From Candidatus Raymondbacteria bacterium RIFOXYA2_FULL_49_16 (GTDB taxonomy: Bacteria > Fibrobacterota > OXYB2-FULL-49-7 > XYB2-FULL-49-35), in assembly GCA_001789205.1 (NCBI GenBank), contig MFYT01000058.1, forward strand, positions 62,001 through 126,000: a stretch of 64,000 nucleotides of DNA. Direction: 5' to 3'. The notes below the pieces were generated by a model, which was given only the letters and a program-made list of their open reading frames with translations, was not told the origin of the DNA and ran no database searches. Below, in pieces: positions 17,407 through 26,586 of this stretch. The stretch's first letter is position 1. Each line of letters opens with the position of its first letter. Position numbers and translations under genes: made by a program.

Positions 17407-17435
17407 ATTATATCTTATTTAAATTCAAGTGATAA
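17407..17435 (-). promoter_or_regulatory. Predicted sigma-70-type promoter of the DUF4143 gene
   Basis: On the minus strand TTATCA (17430-17435), a 17-nt spacer and a perfect TATAAT (17407-17412) lie about 43 nt upstream of the ATG at 17364. The whole 17365-17489 gap is very AT-rich. The -35 box matches consensus at only four of six positions, so this is moderate evidence. Confidence 0.45.
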
Positions 17436-17489
17436 AATGAAAATACTATACATTATTTATGTATAATTTATAAAATTAGGGAACGGAAA

Positions 17490-18278
17490 TTATTTTTCCG
17501 ATTTGATATCCGGGTTCTTCTCCAGGAAATCGAGCGCGGACCGGGCAGCGGCCTGCTCAGCCTCTTTTTTGCTCTTTCCCTGGCCGGCGCCAAAATGTTT
17601 TCCCCAGAATTTTACGCTGATGTCAAACGTTTTAGCGTGGTCCGGCCCAGATTCAGATGTTACTTCGTATTGGGGAATCTCGTTGCCCCGCGCCTGCACG
17701 AATTCCAGAAGCCTGCTTTTAAAATTGCTGTAATCTTCGTCGGTGAGCATCCTGTCGAGCATGACCAGCACATGTTTTTTAATGAACGTCTCGGCCGCGG
17801 CGTAGCCGCCATCGAGATAAATTGCCGCAATGAGCGCCTCGAACGTATTACTGTTGATTGAAAACCGTGTGCGGCCGCCGGTTTTTTCCTCGGACCTGCT
17901 CAACTTGAGCTGGTCGCCCAGATTGATGCGGTCAGCCGCCTCCTTGAGCGCTTTCCGGGAAATGAGCAGGGACCTGATCCGGGAAAGTTCGCCCTCTTCC
18001 TTGTCCGGATACCGGGAGAAGAGAAAATTGCTTGCCACGAGTCCCAGCACTGCGTCACCAAGAAACTCGAGACGCTCGTTGGACATCAGATTGCTGTTGG
18101 AAACGGCAAAGGCGTATGACCGGTGTGAAAGCGCATGATCGAGCAGGGACGTATCGCGGAACACATAGCCAATGCGCCCTTCAAACCCATCGGCGCTGCC
18201 GACGGTCCGCGAAAACAACCGGCCGATCAGCCGTTTTAGGACATGCACACGAATTACGTTTTCCTGAGTACCAGGCAC
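17490..18278 (-). CDS. rnc: Ribonuclease III
   Basis: 262 aa. RNase III signature NERLEFLGDAVLGLVAS at about residues 65-81, with a second acidic site in the FEALIAAIYLDGG stretch. The C-terminal double-stranded RNA-binding domain ends GAGQGKSKKEAEQAAARSAL. It processes rRNA precursors and structured mRNAs. The start at 18278 overlaps fabF by about 25 nt; a GTG at 18248 is an alternative. The order acpP-fabF-rnc is conserved in many bacteria. Confidence 0.95.
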   Translation of the reverse strand: MPGTQENVIRVHVLKRLIGRLFSRTVGSADGFEGRIGYVFRDTSLLDHALSHRSYAFAVSNSNLMSNERLEFLGDAVLGLVASNFLFSRYPDKEEGELSRIRSLLISRKALKEAADRINLGDQLKLSRSEEKTGGRTRFSINSNTFEALIAAIYLDGGYAAAETFIKKHVLVMLDRMLTDEDYSNFKSRLLEFVQARGNEIPQYEVTSESGPDHAKTFDISVKFWGKHFGAGQGKSKKEAEQAAARSALDFLEKNPDIKSEK

Positions 18279-19486
18279 GCGTTGTGCCCGCCAAAACCGA
18301 ACGAATTGGAAATCGCGACCTTGATGTCCCGTTTTACGGCCGTGTTTGGCGTATAATTGAGATCGCAGTCGGGATCGGGGTCCTCGTAATTAATGGTTGG
18401 AGGCACTACGCCGTTCTGAAGTGACAATGCAGAGGCAATGAGTTCAACGCTTCCGGATGCGCCCAGCAAATGGCCAACCATGGATTTGGTCGAACTGATA
18501 TTGATATCGTAGGCGCGTTGACCAAACACCGTTTTGATGGCCGCTGTTTCATTTTTGTCGTTAAGCTCGGTGGAGGTTCCGTGCGCATTGATGTAATCGA
18601 CCGTCTCTGGACCCAACTGCGCCGATGCGAGCGCCGCGCGTATTGCGCGCGCCGCCCCTTCCCCGCCCTCAGCGGGAGCGGTCATATGGTATGCGTCGGA
18701 ACTGTAGCCAGCACCGCAAAATTCCGCGTAGATGCGGGCGCCGCGGGCGAGCGCGTGCTCCTCGGACTCCAGAATAATGATGCCCGCGCCCTCGCCCATG
18801 ACAAAACCGTCGCGTTTTTTATCAAACGGACACGACGACTTGCTCGGCGGATCGAAGCGCATTGACATTGCACGTGCCGAACAGAATCCCGCCATGCCCA
18901 TGTCGCAGATAGTGGCCTCGGCGCCGCCGCTGATCATGACATCGGCCTCGCCGTACCGGATGAGTTTGAGAGATTCGCCCAGGGCATGGGCGCTAGAAGC
19001 GCAGGCCGAGACGCACGCGAAGTTGGGTCCCTTGGCGCCATTGATGATGGACACCATGCCCGAAGCCATATCCGCGATCATCATTGGAATAAAGAAGGGG
19101 CTGACGCGGTCAGGGCCTTTTTCGAGCAGGATGCGGTGCTGCTCCTGCAGGGTATTGAGGCCGCCAATTCCCGATCCGATGACACATCCCACACGGTCAG
19201 CGTTGACCGCCTTCATGTCGAGCTTTGCGTCTTGAATGGCCATGGCGGCCGCACCCACCGCGTACTGGACGAACAGATCCATGCGCCGGACTTCCTTCTT
19301 GGACATGAAGTTTTCCGGATTGTAATCCTTGACTTCACCCACCACTTTGACCGGATATTTGTCCCGGTCAACCTTGGTGGCAAGGTTGAGTCCGCTCTGC
19401 CCATTCAGCAGCGCGTTCCAGAATTTTTCGAGAGTGGACCCCACCGGGGTAACCACTCCCATGCCAGTTATAACAACTTTTTTCAT
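18254..19486 (-). CDS. fabF: 3-oxoacyl-ACP synthase II
   Basis: 410 aa, complete thiolase-fold condensing enzyme. The active-site Cys is in ACVSACASSAHAL, and the two histidines are in NAHGTSTELND and KSMVGHLLGASG. It elongates acyl-ACP with malonyl-ACP in type II fatty-acid synthesis. It lies 14 nt downstream of acpP in the fab block. Confidence 0.96.
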   Translation of the reverse strand: MKKVVITGMGVVTPVGSTLEKFWNALLNGQSGLNLATKVDRDKYPVKVVGEVKDYNPENFMSKKEVRRMDLFVQYAVGAAAMAIQDAKLDMKAVNADRVGCVIGSGIGGLNTLQEQHRILLEKGPDRVSPFFIPMMIADMASGMVSIINGAKGPNFACVSACASSAHALGESLKLIRYGEADVMISGGAEATICDMGMAGFCSARAMSMRFDPPSKSSCPFDKKRDGFVMGEGAGIIILESEEHALARGARIYAEFCGAGYSSDAYHMTAPAEGGEGAARAIRAALASAQLGPETVDYINAHGTSTELNDKNETAAIKTVFGQRAYDINISSTKSMVGHLLGASGSVELIASALSLQNGVVPPTINYEDPDPDCDLNYTPNTAVKRDIKVAISNSFGFGGHNACLVLRKT

Positions 19487-19500
19487 TCAACCCTTTCTTC

Positions 19501-19731
19501 TTATGACACTCCCTTTGATTTCAGATAGGCGATGGCATCACCGACGGTCTTCATCTTTTCAGCGTCTTCATCGGGAATTTCTATGTTGAATTTCTCTTCG
19601 AACGCCATGACCAGCTCAACGGTATCGAGCGAATCGGCGCCCAGATCGTCGATAAAATTCGATTCGGTCTTGATCTGGTCGATGTTGACTCCCAGCTTCT
19701 CAGCGACGATTTCTTTTACTTTCTCTTCCAT
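19501..19731 (-). CDS. acpP: Acyl carrier protein
   Basis: 76 aa acidic helical protein with the phosphopantetheine attachment motif [10 protein letters not shown] (Ser at about 37). It carries acyl chains for the Fab enzymes and for PlsX, both encoded nearby. Length and sequence are normal for the family. Confidence 0.97.
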   Translation of the reverse strand: MEEKVKEIVAEKLGVNIDQIKTESNFIDDLGADSLDTVELVMAFEEKFNIEIPDEDAEKMKTVGDAIAYLKSKGVS

Positions 19732-19773
19732 GGCAATACCTCCTGTTAAGTAAAAATGGTATAGTTCTCTACA

Positions 19774-20514
19774 TTACATAGTCATGCCGCCATCAACGGC
19801 AAGTACCTGGCCGGTAACATAGGCGGCGTCGGGCGATGCGAGAAAAGCCACGGCATCGGCGACATGCGCGGCTTCACCCAAGCTTCCCAACGGAATAAAT
19901 TGCGTCAGTTTCGCCTTGTCCTCGTCCTTGAGCTTGTCGGTCATGGCGGTGCGGATGAATCCCGGCGCAATGGCATTGCTGGTAACGCCCTTGCCCGCGA
20001 ATTCCTTGGCAACAGTCTTGGTAAAGGCGATGAGACCGCCCTTGCTTGCGGCATAATTCGCCTGCCCCGCATTGCCCATGAGTCCCACAACAGAGGCAAT
20101 GTTAATAACCCGGCCATAGCCGGCGCGCATAATATGCTTGATCGCGAATTTCGTACATAAAAAAGCGCTTTTTAAATTCACATTGAGCACCAGGTCCCAT
20201 TCTTCCTCTTTCATCCGAAGAAGAAGACCGTCGCGTGTGATGCCGGCGTTGTTGACCAGAATGTTGATGGTGCCAAAGGCCTCAACCGCCTTCTTCACCA
20301 TTTCCTCGACATCGGCCGATTTTGACACATCGCAGACAAGTCCAATGGCCTTGACGCCCATTGCGGAAATCTCCTTAGCAGCGGCTTCGGCCGTTGCCTG
20401 GTCGATATCGCATACTATAATGTTTGCGCCTTCGCGTGCGAGCCGGTCGGCAATGGCTTTTCCTATGCCGCGCCCGCCGCCTGTGACAAGTGCCACTTTG
20501 TTCTGAAGTTTCAT
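19774..20514 (-). CDS. fabG: 3-oxoacyl-ACP reductase
   Basis: 246 aa short-chain dehydrogenase. The NADPH-binding motif is VTGGGRGIGKAIA, NNAG is at NILVNNAGITRDG, and the catalytic Ser-Tyr-Lys lie in INIASVVG and NYAASKGG. It reduces beta-ketoacyl-ACP. The ATG at 20514 overlaps the fabD stop as ATGA. Confidence 0.96.
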   Translation of the reverse strand: MKLQNKVALVTGGGRGIGKAIADRLAREGANIIVCDIDQATAEAAAKEISAMGVKAIGLVCDVSKSADVEEMVKKAVEAFGTINILVNNAGITRDGLLLRMKEEEWDLVLNVNLKSAFLCTKFAIKHIMRAGYGRVINIASVVGLMGNAGQANYAASKGGLIAFTKTVAKEFAGKGVTSNAIAPGFIRTAMTDKLKDEDKAKLTQFIPLGSLGEAAHVADAVAFLASPDAAYVTGQVLAVDGGMTM

Positions 20515-21437
20515 ACTAATACGCTCCCTGCTGTTTGGAGTGCCTGGTCGATCTCGGCCATGGTTGCGGCAGGAACGACCTGAATATTCCTGTTAATTTT
20601 ACGTAAAAGACCCATCAGAATCTTACCCGGGCCCATTTCAACCGCTATTCCCGCTTCAGCATTCTCGAACGACGCGACCCACCGCACGGGCGAAAAAAGC
20701 TGCTGGTAGAGCAAATCGCGTATAACTGCACCCACAGTGACGGGTTGGGCGGTGACGTTCGAAATGACCGGGACCTTTGTATCCCGAATGGGAGCCGATG
20801 CCAGCGCGTCCTTCATTTGTTCGGCTGCCTCCTGCATAAGCGGGGAATGGAAAGCGCCGGAAACCTGCAACGGCACAACCCGCTTGGCGCCAGCAACAAT
20901 GAGCGCGTCAGAGGCCTTTTTCACTCCTTCTGGCGTGCCTGAAATGACTGTTTGGTCGGGCGTGTTCTGGTTCGCGGGAACCACGACATCACCCGCCTGC
21001 GAGATCTCGCCGCAGATTTTCTCAATGACCGCGCTGTCGGCGCCCATGACCGCGGCCATGGTTCCCTTGGTGGCCCGGGCCATGAGCAGCCCGCGCTGCC
21101 GCACCAGCTTCAGGCCTGTCGCAAAATCAAAGCCGCCCGCGGCCGCAATGGCGGTATATTCGCCAAGCGAATGGCCCGCAGTACAATTAGATGAAACGCC
21201 CGCGCGCGCGAAAAACTCATATATAGCAAAGCTATTCACGAAAAGCGCTGGCTGTGTGTTCTCGGTCTGTTTCAGTGCGTTGTCGGGTCCTTCGAACATA
21301 ATTTTTTTCAGGTCAAACCCCAAAATATCGCACGCCTCGTCGAAACGCTGTCGTACACATGTGTCGGCGGCATACAGTTCCTTGCCCATGCCCACGGCCT
21401 GCGCCCCTTGTCCGGGAAAAAGAAAATATATTTTCAT
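20511..21437 (-). CDS. fabD: Malonyl-CoA:ACP transacylase
   Basis: 308 aa. FPGQGAQAVGMGKEL at the start, nucleophile Ser in AGHSLGEYTA, and catalytic His in VSGAFHSPLM. It makes malonyl-ACP for chain elongation. Start four nt after fabH, stop overlapping fabG. Confidence 0.96.
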   Translation of the reverse strand: MKIYFLFPGQGAQAVGMGKELYAADTCVRQRFDEACDILGFDLKKIMFEGPDNALKQTENTQPALFVNSFAIYEFFARAGVSSNCTAGHSLGEYTAIAAAGGFDFATGLKLVRQRGLLMARATKGTMAAVMGADSAVIEKICGEISQAGDVVVPANQNTPDQTVISGTPEGVKKASDALIVAGAKRVVPLQVSGAFHSPLMQEAAEQMKDALASAPIRDTKVPVISNVTAQPVTVGAVIRDLLYQQLFSPVRWVASFENAEAGIAVEMGPGKILMGLLRKINRNIQVVPAATMAEIDQALQTAGSVLV

Positions 21438-21441
21438 GCGT

Positions 21442-22437
21442 TTAAATCCACTTTATCAACAGCGATGCATAGGTGAGTCCAGCGCCAAAAGCGGTAAACA
21501 CGACATGGTCGCCCTGTTTGATTTTTCCCGCCTTGAGGCATTCGTACAGGGTGATGGGAATTGTGCCTGCCGAGCTATTGGCGTATTTGTCGACCGTAAG
21601 CCCAATTTTTTCCTCGGGAATTTTAAGCGAACGGGCGATGTAATCGATCATCCGGTAGTTGGCCTGGTGCGGCACAATGCAGTCGAGTTTTTCAACCGGC
21701 ACCTGCGCCCTGTCGCATACCCGTTTTATGGAATCGACCACGATCCGTGTGACTATTTTAAAGACCGCGTTTCCGTCCATTTTGAAATAATACTGCGCTC
21801 TGAGCGAAGGATCCTCCTGAAGCTTGTAGGCGGGAAGCCGCGACCCGCCGCCGCTGATTGTAATAAGGCCCGCATGTTTGCCATTGGCCCCAAGATCGGC
21901 GGCAAGCACGCCGCCCGGCTGGTCGGACGCGGTGACCACCGCCGCGCCTACCCCGTCGCCGAAGAGCACGCAGGTGCTCCGGTCGGTCCAGTCGATAAAC
22001 GGGGACATGGCGTCGCCGCCAATGACTAGAATGGTGGCGTAAGAACCGGCGCGGATCAGATTATTGGCCATCTCAACGCCGTATACCCATCCCGAACAGG
22101 CGGCCGCAAGGTCGAACACGGGGATGGGCTTGGTTACACCCAGTTTTTCCTGGATGATGCAGGCGTTTGACGGGCAAAGAAAATCAGCAGTAAACGTGGC
22201 GTTGATGATAAAGTCAAGATCGTCGACGGACATACCCGCTGCGGTGATCGCTTCTTTGGCCGCGCACACAGCGTGGTCGCTGATCATCTCCCCCTCTTGC
22301 ATGATGCGGCGTTCCCTGATACCGGTGCGGGAAACGATCCATTCGTCGGACGTATCGACGATTTTGGCAAGATCGCTGTTCTTCACCACTTTCTCGGGAA
22401 GTGATATGCCAACACCCGCTATTTTCACATTACGCAT
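21442..22437 (-). CDS. fabH: 3-oxoacyl-ACP synthase III
   Basis: 331 aa. Active-site Cys in DLAAACSGWVYG, His in CIVPHQANYRM, and Asn in KYANSSAGTIP. It starts fatty-acid synthesis by condensing acetyl-CoA with malonyl-ACP. It lies 21 nt after plsX and directly precedes fabD. Confidence 0.96.
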   Translation of the reverse strand: MRNVKIAGVGISLPEKVVKNSDLAKIVDTSDEWIVSRTGIRERRIMQEGEMISDHAVCAAKEAITAAGMSVDDLDFIINATFTADFLCPSNACIIQEKLGVTKPIPVFDLAAACSGWVYGVEMANNLIRAGSYATILVIGGDAMSPFIDWTDRSTCVLFGDGVGAAVVTASDQPGGVLAADLGANGKHAGLITISGGGSRLPAYKLQEDPSLRAQYYFKMDGNAVFKIVTRIVVDSIKRVCDRAQVPVEKLDCIVPHQANYRMIDYIARSLKIPEEKIGLTVDKYANSSAGTIPITLYECLKAGKIKQGDHVVFTAFGAGLTYASLLIKWI

Positions 22438-22458
22438 GATTACCCGCCCTTTTCAGTG

Positions 22459-23430
22459 TTATTCGAAGCACTGTGGATCCTTGAGCATGACCTGCCGGAT
22501 ACGCTCGTTGACTTTTTTCAAAACCATTTTCTCGGCTTTGAGGACCGCATTTTTGATGGCCGTGGCCGAAGAGCTTCCGTGGCAGATGAGCACCACGCCA
22601 TTGACTCCCAGGAGATCGGCCGCGCCATAGGTGTCCTTGTTGAATTTTTCGAGAAAATTCTGGGCGCGCTCGCCCACAAAGAGGTCCCCCACTGTTGTAT
22701 ATATAAAATGGGGAATGGACTCGTAAAATTTAAGAAGTATGTTTCCCACAAAACCATCGCACACAATAACGTCGGCCTTGTCAAAAATGACGCCGTTGCC
22801 TTCAATGTTTCCCGCGAAATTCATGAGACTGGAAGCAAGCATAGCGTGGGTGGCCACCGTGGCCTCATTGCCCTTGCCCGGCTCTTCGCCCACGCTCAGG
22901 AGACCGATGCTCGGGTTTTTTTTATCTAGCACATATTCGGCAAAAATCTCGCCCATGCGGGCAAACTGGAAAAGGTGCTGGGGTTTGCAGTCGGAATTCG
23001 CCCCCATGTCGAGACAGAAGGAAAATCCGGCGACCGTGGGCATGGTAACGCCAATGGCCGGCCGGTTGACGTTTTCAATGCGCCCGAGGCCGAAAAGCGA
23101 TGCGCCCATGAAGGCGCCGGTGTTGCCCGCGCTTATTGAGGCGTCAACCTTGCCCATTTTCTGGAGGCCTATGGTTTGGCAGAGTGACGCCTCAGGCTTG
23201 GTCTTGAGCGCCTTGGAGGGAGATTCGCCCATGTCAATGACCGTCGGTGAATGGTGGATGGTAATGGGCATGCCTGTTGTGTCAAAACACGCGAGTTCTT
23301 TTTCGATGAGATCCTGTTTTCCCACAAGGGTGACTTCGATGTCCTTGCGCTCTTTCAGGGCCGCGACAACGCCCTCGATTTCAGGGAGCGGGGCGGTATC
23401 AGAGCCCATTGCGTCAACAGCGATTCTCAT
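22459..23430 (-). CDS. plsX: Phosphate acyltransferase PlsX
   Basis: 323 aa. MRIAVDAMGSDTAP start, SAGNTGAFMG motif and DGFVGNILLKFYES near the end, all typical of PlsX. It turns acyl-ACP into acyl-phosphate for phospholipid synthesis. It starts three nt after rpmF. Confidence 0.96.
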   Translation of the reverse strand: MRIAVDAMGSDTAPLPEIEGVVAALKERKDIEVTLVGKQDLIEKELACFDTTGMPITIHHSPTVIDMGESPSKALKTKPEASLCQTIGLQKMGKVDASISAGNTGAFMGASLFGLGRIENVNRPAIGVTMPTVAGFSFCLDMGANSDCKPQHLFQFARMGEIFAEYVLDKKNPSIGLLSVGEEPGKGNEATVATHAMLASSLMNFAGNIEGNGVIFDKADVIVCDGFVGNILLKFYESIPHFIYTTVGDLFVGERAQNFLEKFNKDTYGAADLLGVNGVVLICHGSSSATAIKNAVLKAEKMVLKKVNERIRQVMLKDPQCFE

Positions 23431-23433
23431 ACG

Positions 23434-23616
23434 TTATTCCTCTTCGACCCGCAGGACTTCAACGCCGCCGTAATATCCGCAATGCGGGCAGATGCGATGG
23501 GGTACAATGGGCTGCTGGCAATGGCCGCACTTGGCCATGGGCGTGGACTTCAGTTTCCAGGTTGCCCGGCGTTTGTCCCTCCGCGATTTGGAATGTCGTC
23601 TTTTTGGAACGGCCAT
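23434..23616 (-). CDS. rpmF: 50S ribosomal protein L32
   Basis: 60 aa. AVPKRRHSKSRRDKRR start and a zinc-binding ribbon CGHC...CPHCG, the metal-binding form of L32. It is placed between DUF177 and plsX, the conserved order in many bacteria. Confidence 0.97.
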   Translation of the reverse strand: MAVPKRRHSKSRRDKRRATWKLKSTPMAKCGHCQQPIVPHRICPHCGYYGGVEVLRVEEE

Positions 23617-23619
23617 GTT

Positions 23620-24126
23620 TCACTCCTTCTTCAGTTTAAGCAACGGCTCCCACCGGGGGTCGATACCCGTGGTGCTGCAAGAACATTTTTCCTTATTCAA
23701 GTTTATACCGCACATCGGGCACAAACCGGCGCACGACTCGCTACATACCGCGGCCATAGGCATGGCCGTGCTCAGCTCTTCCGTTACCAAGTGCGTAAGG
23801 TCGATGCTGGTGTCGAACTGCGTGAAGACCAGGATATCTTCGTCGCAAGATTCTTCGTCCAAAGAGCTATGACCCTGGAGCGTTCCGATGGCCTCTATAT
23901 CAGCTTCGAGGTCTTTGCGGAAAGCTTTGAGGCAACGGGCGCACTCTAGGGCCACCCTGGCCCGCACGCGCCCTTTTATATAAAGGACACTCTCCTGATT
24001 GTCCACGGTGAGTTTGAGTCGCCCGTTTTGGGCCAGAGGGGCCATTTCAGGGTCGATCAAGCTTTTATCGAGGACAATATCGAGTTCGTTTATGCCCGGA
24101 TGCAGGGCTGTTAATTCAATTCTCAA
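23620..24126 (-). CDS. yceD: DUF177 (YceD-like) protein
   Basis: 168 aa. Conserved cysteine pairs ECARCLKAF in the middle and LCPMCGINLN near the C-terminus, as in YceD/DUF177. In E. coli and plants this family is linked to 23S rRNA accumulation. It heads the rpmF-plsX-fab operon, three nt before rpmF. The 87-nt gap upstream (24127-24213) probably holds the operon promoter. Confidence 0.9.
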   Translation of the reverse strand: MRIELTALHPGINELDIVLDKSLIDPEMAPLAQNGRLKLTVDNQESVLYIKGRVRARVALECARCLKAFRKDLEADIEAIGTLQGHSSLDEESCDEDILVFTQFDTSIDLTHLVTEELSTAMPMAAVCSESCAGLCPMCGINLNKEKCSCSTTGIDPRWEPLLKLKKE

Positions 24127-24213
24127 AATAAGGTTGAATAAGATACAAATTCAATCTTTTTCGAGTCAACACTAATTCTTGAACTATTACTAATATTTAA
24201 GATTGCCCTGGTT

Positions 24214-25656
24214 TTATAGCGATTTGAAGCAAACATCAAGATCGCGGGCAGCCTTTGCCTCGTCAAGCCTGCGGACCGGGGTAGTATGAGGTGCCTGGAC
24301 AACTATTTCAGGGTCTGTCTCAATTTCCCGGACAATTGCCGATAAAACGGAAACAAGCCGGTCGAGTTCTTCCTGCGTCTCAGTCTCCGTGGGTTCGATC
24401 ATGATGGCTTCGGGCACAATCTGGGGAAAATAGATAGTGGGCGCATAGACGCCGTAGTCGAGCATGCGTTTTGCTATATCGAGTGTTTTTACCCCTTTGT
24501 TCTTGAAAGGGGTCCCAGAGAGCACGAATTCGTGCAGGGGCTGGCCGGGATAGGTCTGTTCGAACATGCCCTTCAGTTTGCTGAGGAGATAATTGGCGTT
24601 TATGATGGCCCGTTTGCTCGCTTCGGCAAGACCATTGCCTCCCTGCATGAGTATATACGTATAGGCGCGCACACAGACCAGAAAATTTCCGTAAAAAGAG
24701 TGGGCCTTGCCGATACTTTGTGGGACTGATTCTGAGAACCGGAACCCTTCATTGGTTTTCTCAATACGCGGCCGGGGCAGAAAGGGGGCAAGATGGCTGC
24801 GCACACCAATGGGACCTGATCCGGGCCCGCCGCCACCATGCGGGGTTGAAAAGGTCTTGTGGAGATTGAAATGCATGACATCGAAACCAATTTCCCCTGG
24901 TTTTACAATTCCCATGAGTGCATTGAGGTTGGCGCCATCCATATAGAGAAGCCCTCCCTGGCCGTGTACGATGTTCGCAACCCGTTCTATCTCCTGTTCA
25001 AAAAGGCCCAGGGTATTGGGATTGGTGATCATGATGGCGGCCACGGAAGGGTTCATCTTTTTTTCAAGTTCCGTGCAATCGATGGTTCCTGAGGGGCCCG
25101 ACGCAATCTGTATAGGCACAAAGCCGGCAATAGCGGCCGAAGCCGGATTTGTCCCATGAGCGGAATCGGGGATGAGAATGTATTTCCGGTCCTCCCCTTT
25201 TTTTCTGAAATAGGCGGCCATGACCATGAGCGCCGCCAGTTCGCCGTGCGCGCCCGCCGCAGGCTGGAGCGAGACCGCGTCCATTCCGGAGATTTCAGCT
25301 AGCGCGTGTTCGAGGTTATACATGAGTTCAAGCGCACCCTGACACAAATGCTCAGGAACAAGCGGATGCAGCCCGGTAAATCCTTCGAAAGCCGCTGTTG
25401 TTTCGTTGATCTTGGGGTTGTGTTTCATGGTGCATGACCCGAGCGGATATATTCCCTTATCAATATGATAGTTGAGACTTGACAGATTTGTATAGTGTCT
25501 GACAACTTCGTATTCAGGCACTTCGGGCAGTTCGGCCGGTGTCTGACGCAGAAAACCTTTGGGGAATACGGTATCGGGTTGTATCTCAGGAACATCGTGC
25601 TTTGGAATGGTAATGCCGCGGCTGCCGGGAGAGGATTTTTCGAAGATGAGTTTCAT
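24214..25656 (-). CDS. gcvPB: Glycine dehydrogenase (decarboxylating) subunit 2
   Basis: 480 aa, the C-terminal half of the P protein in organisms with a split enzyme. The PLP lysine lies in HFNLHKTFSTPHGGGGPG, and GSCTMKHNPKIN and MITNPNTLGLFE are also clear. It decarboxylates glycine on the lipoyl arm of GcvH. No gcvPA, gcvH or gcvT is nearby, so the partner genes are outside the window. The 432-nt region upstream shows no convincing glycine riboswitch to my eye. Confidence 0.95.
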   Translation of the reverse strand: MKLIFEKSSPGSRGITIPKHDVPEIQPDTVFPKGFLRQTPAELPEVPEYEVVRHYTNLSSLNYHIDKGIYPLGSCTMKHNPKINETTAAFEGFTGLHPLVPEHLCQGALELMYNLEHALAEISGMDAVSLQPAAGAHGELAALMVMAAYFRKKGEDRKYILIPDSAHGTNPASAAIAGFVPIQIASGPSGTIDCTELEKKMNPSVAAIMITNPNTLGLFEQEIERVANIVHGQGGLLYMDGANLNALMGIVKPGEIGFDVMHFNLHKTFSTPHGGGGPGSGPIGVRSHLAPFLPRPRIEKTNEGFRFSESVPQSIGKAHSFYGNFLVCVRAYTYILMQGGNGLAEASKRAIINANYLLSKLKGMFEQTYPGQPLHEFVLSGTPFKNKGVKTLDIAKRMLDYGVYAPTIYFPQIVPEAIMIEPTETETQEELDRLVSVLSAIVREIETDPEIVVQAPHTTPVRRLDEAKAARDLDVCFKSL

Positions 25657-26088
25657 AAGGATGATTAAAAATAAAAATAGGCGGCAGCGGGTAGCAAACA
25701 GATATTTTTCCCGCTATAAATATTCGTTAAACAGGAAACCTATTATTGCACAAACCGTTTCAGGATTAACCAATGCATATGTTCCGTCGCTGAGGGGGTC
25801 TGGGGGGCGAGCCCCCGGCGGCTTCTTTGCTTCTTTCTTGGCCGGACAAGAAAGAAGTTATCCATAAGACATCTTTCTTTTTCCCCGCTTCAGACATTCG
25901 CTAAGCATGAAAAAGCATTGGTAAGGCAGGCAGCGCGAATTGCAGACCCAGGCCAAAAAATGACCGTTTTCCAAAAACGCAAATCCGTGAGAAAACGGAA
26001 TTTTTTGGCCAATGTTAAGCAGAAAATAAAACAATACTCAATATCTGCAGGAATTAGTATAGCAGCGCATATTCCAGTATTTAACTGA
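25657..26088. repeat. Intergenic region rich in inverted repeats, no gene seen
   Basis: 432 nt without a convincing gene. It holds a G-run/C-run hairpin (25803-25816), a perfect 11-bp inverted repeat with a 6-nt loop (25830-25857), and a longer imperfect one whose arms are about 25951-25970 and 25992-26010. A short AGCGGGTAGCA string at about 25685 recurs at about 43658. The parts look like leftovers of short intergenic repeat families. They may also act as a terminator for the 26089 gene. Confidence 0.6.
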
Positions 26089-26562
26089 TTACTCGCCCGA
26101 TCTTTTACACGTCAGGGTTGTGGTCTTCAAACAATACACCCGAACAGCATCGATCATTGCAGCCGAGAAATCCCATTTCTTTTTCCGGGAATACTGTTGC
26201 ATGATAATCCGCAGGGCCTTTATTTTTTCTGCCGCACCTGTTATTTCCCGTATCCTTCCTTCGACAAACACGCTGACATACGCTGTTCCCCAGCCGCATG
26301 CGATCCGCGCTTTCTTCACAGCAGCATGAGCAACCAGAGATATGCAACCAAGGCTGTTCTTGCGAATGGTTTTAATTTTTCTGCCATTGACGGCAGAATG
26401 AAAATAAAAAATCTGGTCTGAATACCCGAAATTTAACGGAACAACATAGGGTTTCCGGCCATCAACAAGTCCCAATACCCCGTAACTCGCCTGCCGGATG
26501 ACACGTTCTATATTTTCTCTGCCAAAAATCTCTTTATCTTTCCGTCTCATATCGTCAGGCAC
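26089..26562 (-). CDS. Pyridoxamine 5'-phosphate oxidase-like FMN-binding protein
   Basis: 157 aa. Split-barrel fold of the NimA/pyridoxamine-oxidase-related group: MRRKDKEI start, then ASYGVLGLVDGRKPYVVPLNFGY, IYFHSA-type strand (FYFHSAVNGRKI), and a C-terminal strand with VYCLKTTTL. Such proteins bind FMN or heme; some reduce nitroimidazoles. An ATG at 26550 gives the usual MRRKDKE start and is an equally good choice. Confidence 0.85.
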   Translation of the reverse strand: MPDDMRRKDKEIFGRENIERVIRQASYGVLGLVDGRKPYVVPLNFGYSDQIFYFHSAVNGRKIKTIRKNSLGCISLVAHAAVKKARIACGWGTAYVSVFVEGRIREITGAAEKIKALRIIMQQYSRKKKWDFSAAMIDAVRVYCLKTTTLTCKRSGE

Positions 26563-26586
26563 CTACAGGCTTTTCCTACAGCCTCG

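Noticed and set aside
20737-22029. Open frame of 430 codons on the plus strand
   Set aside because: It is antisense to fabD and fabH, which have full catalytic motifs; GC-rich codon bias leaves the opposite strand open.
25657-25760. Possible glycine riboswitch before gcvPB
   Set aside because: I could not find the paired aptamer pattern; only simple hairpins are visible.
25559-25867. Short plus-strand frame ending in GQERSYP
   Set aside because: Part is antisense to gcvPB and the rest is translated hairpin sequence; better explained as repeat DNA.
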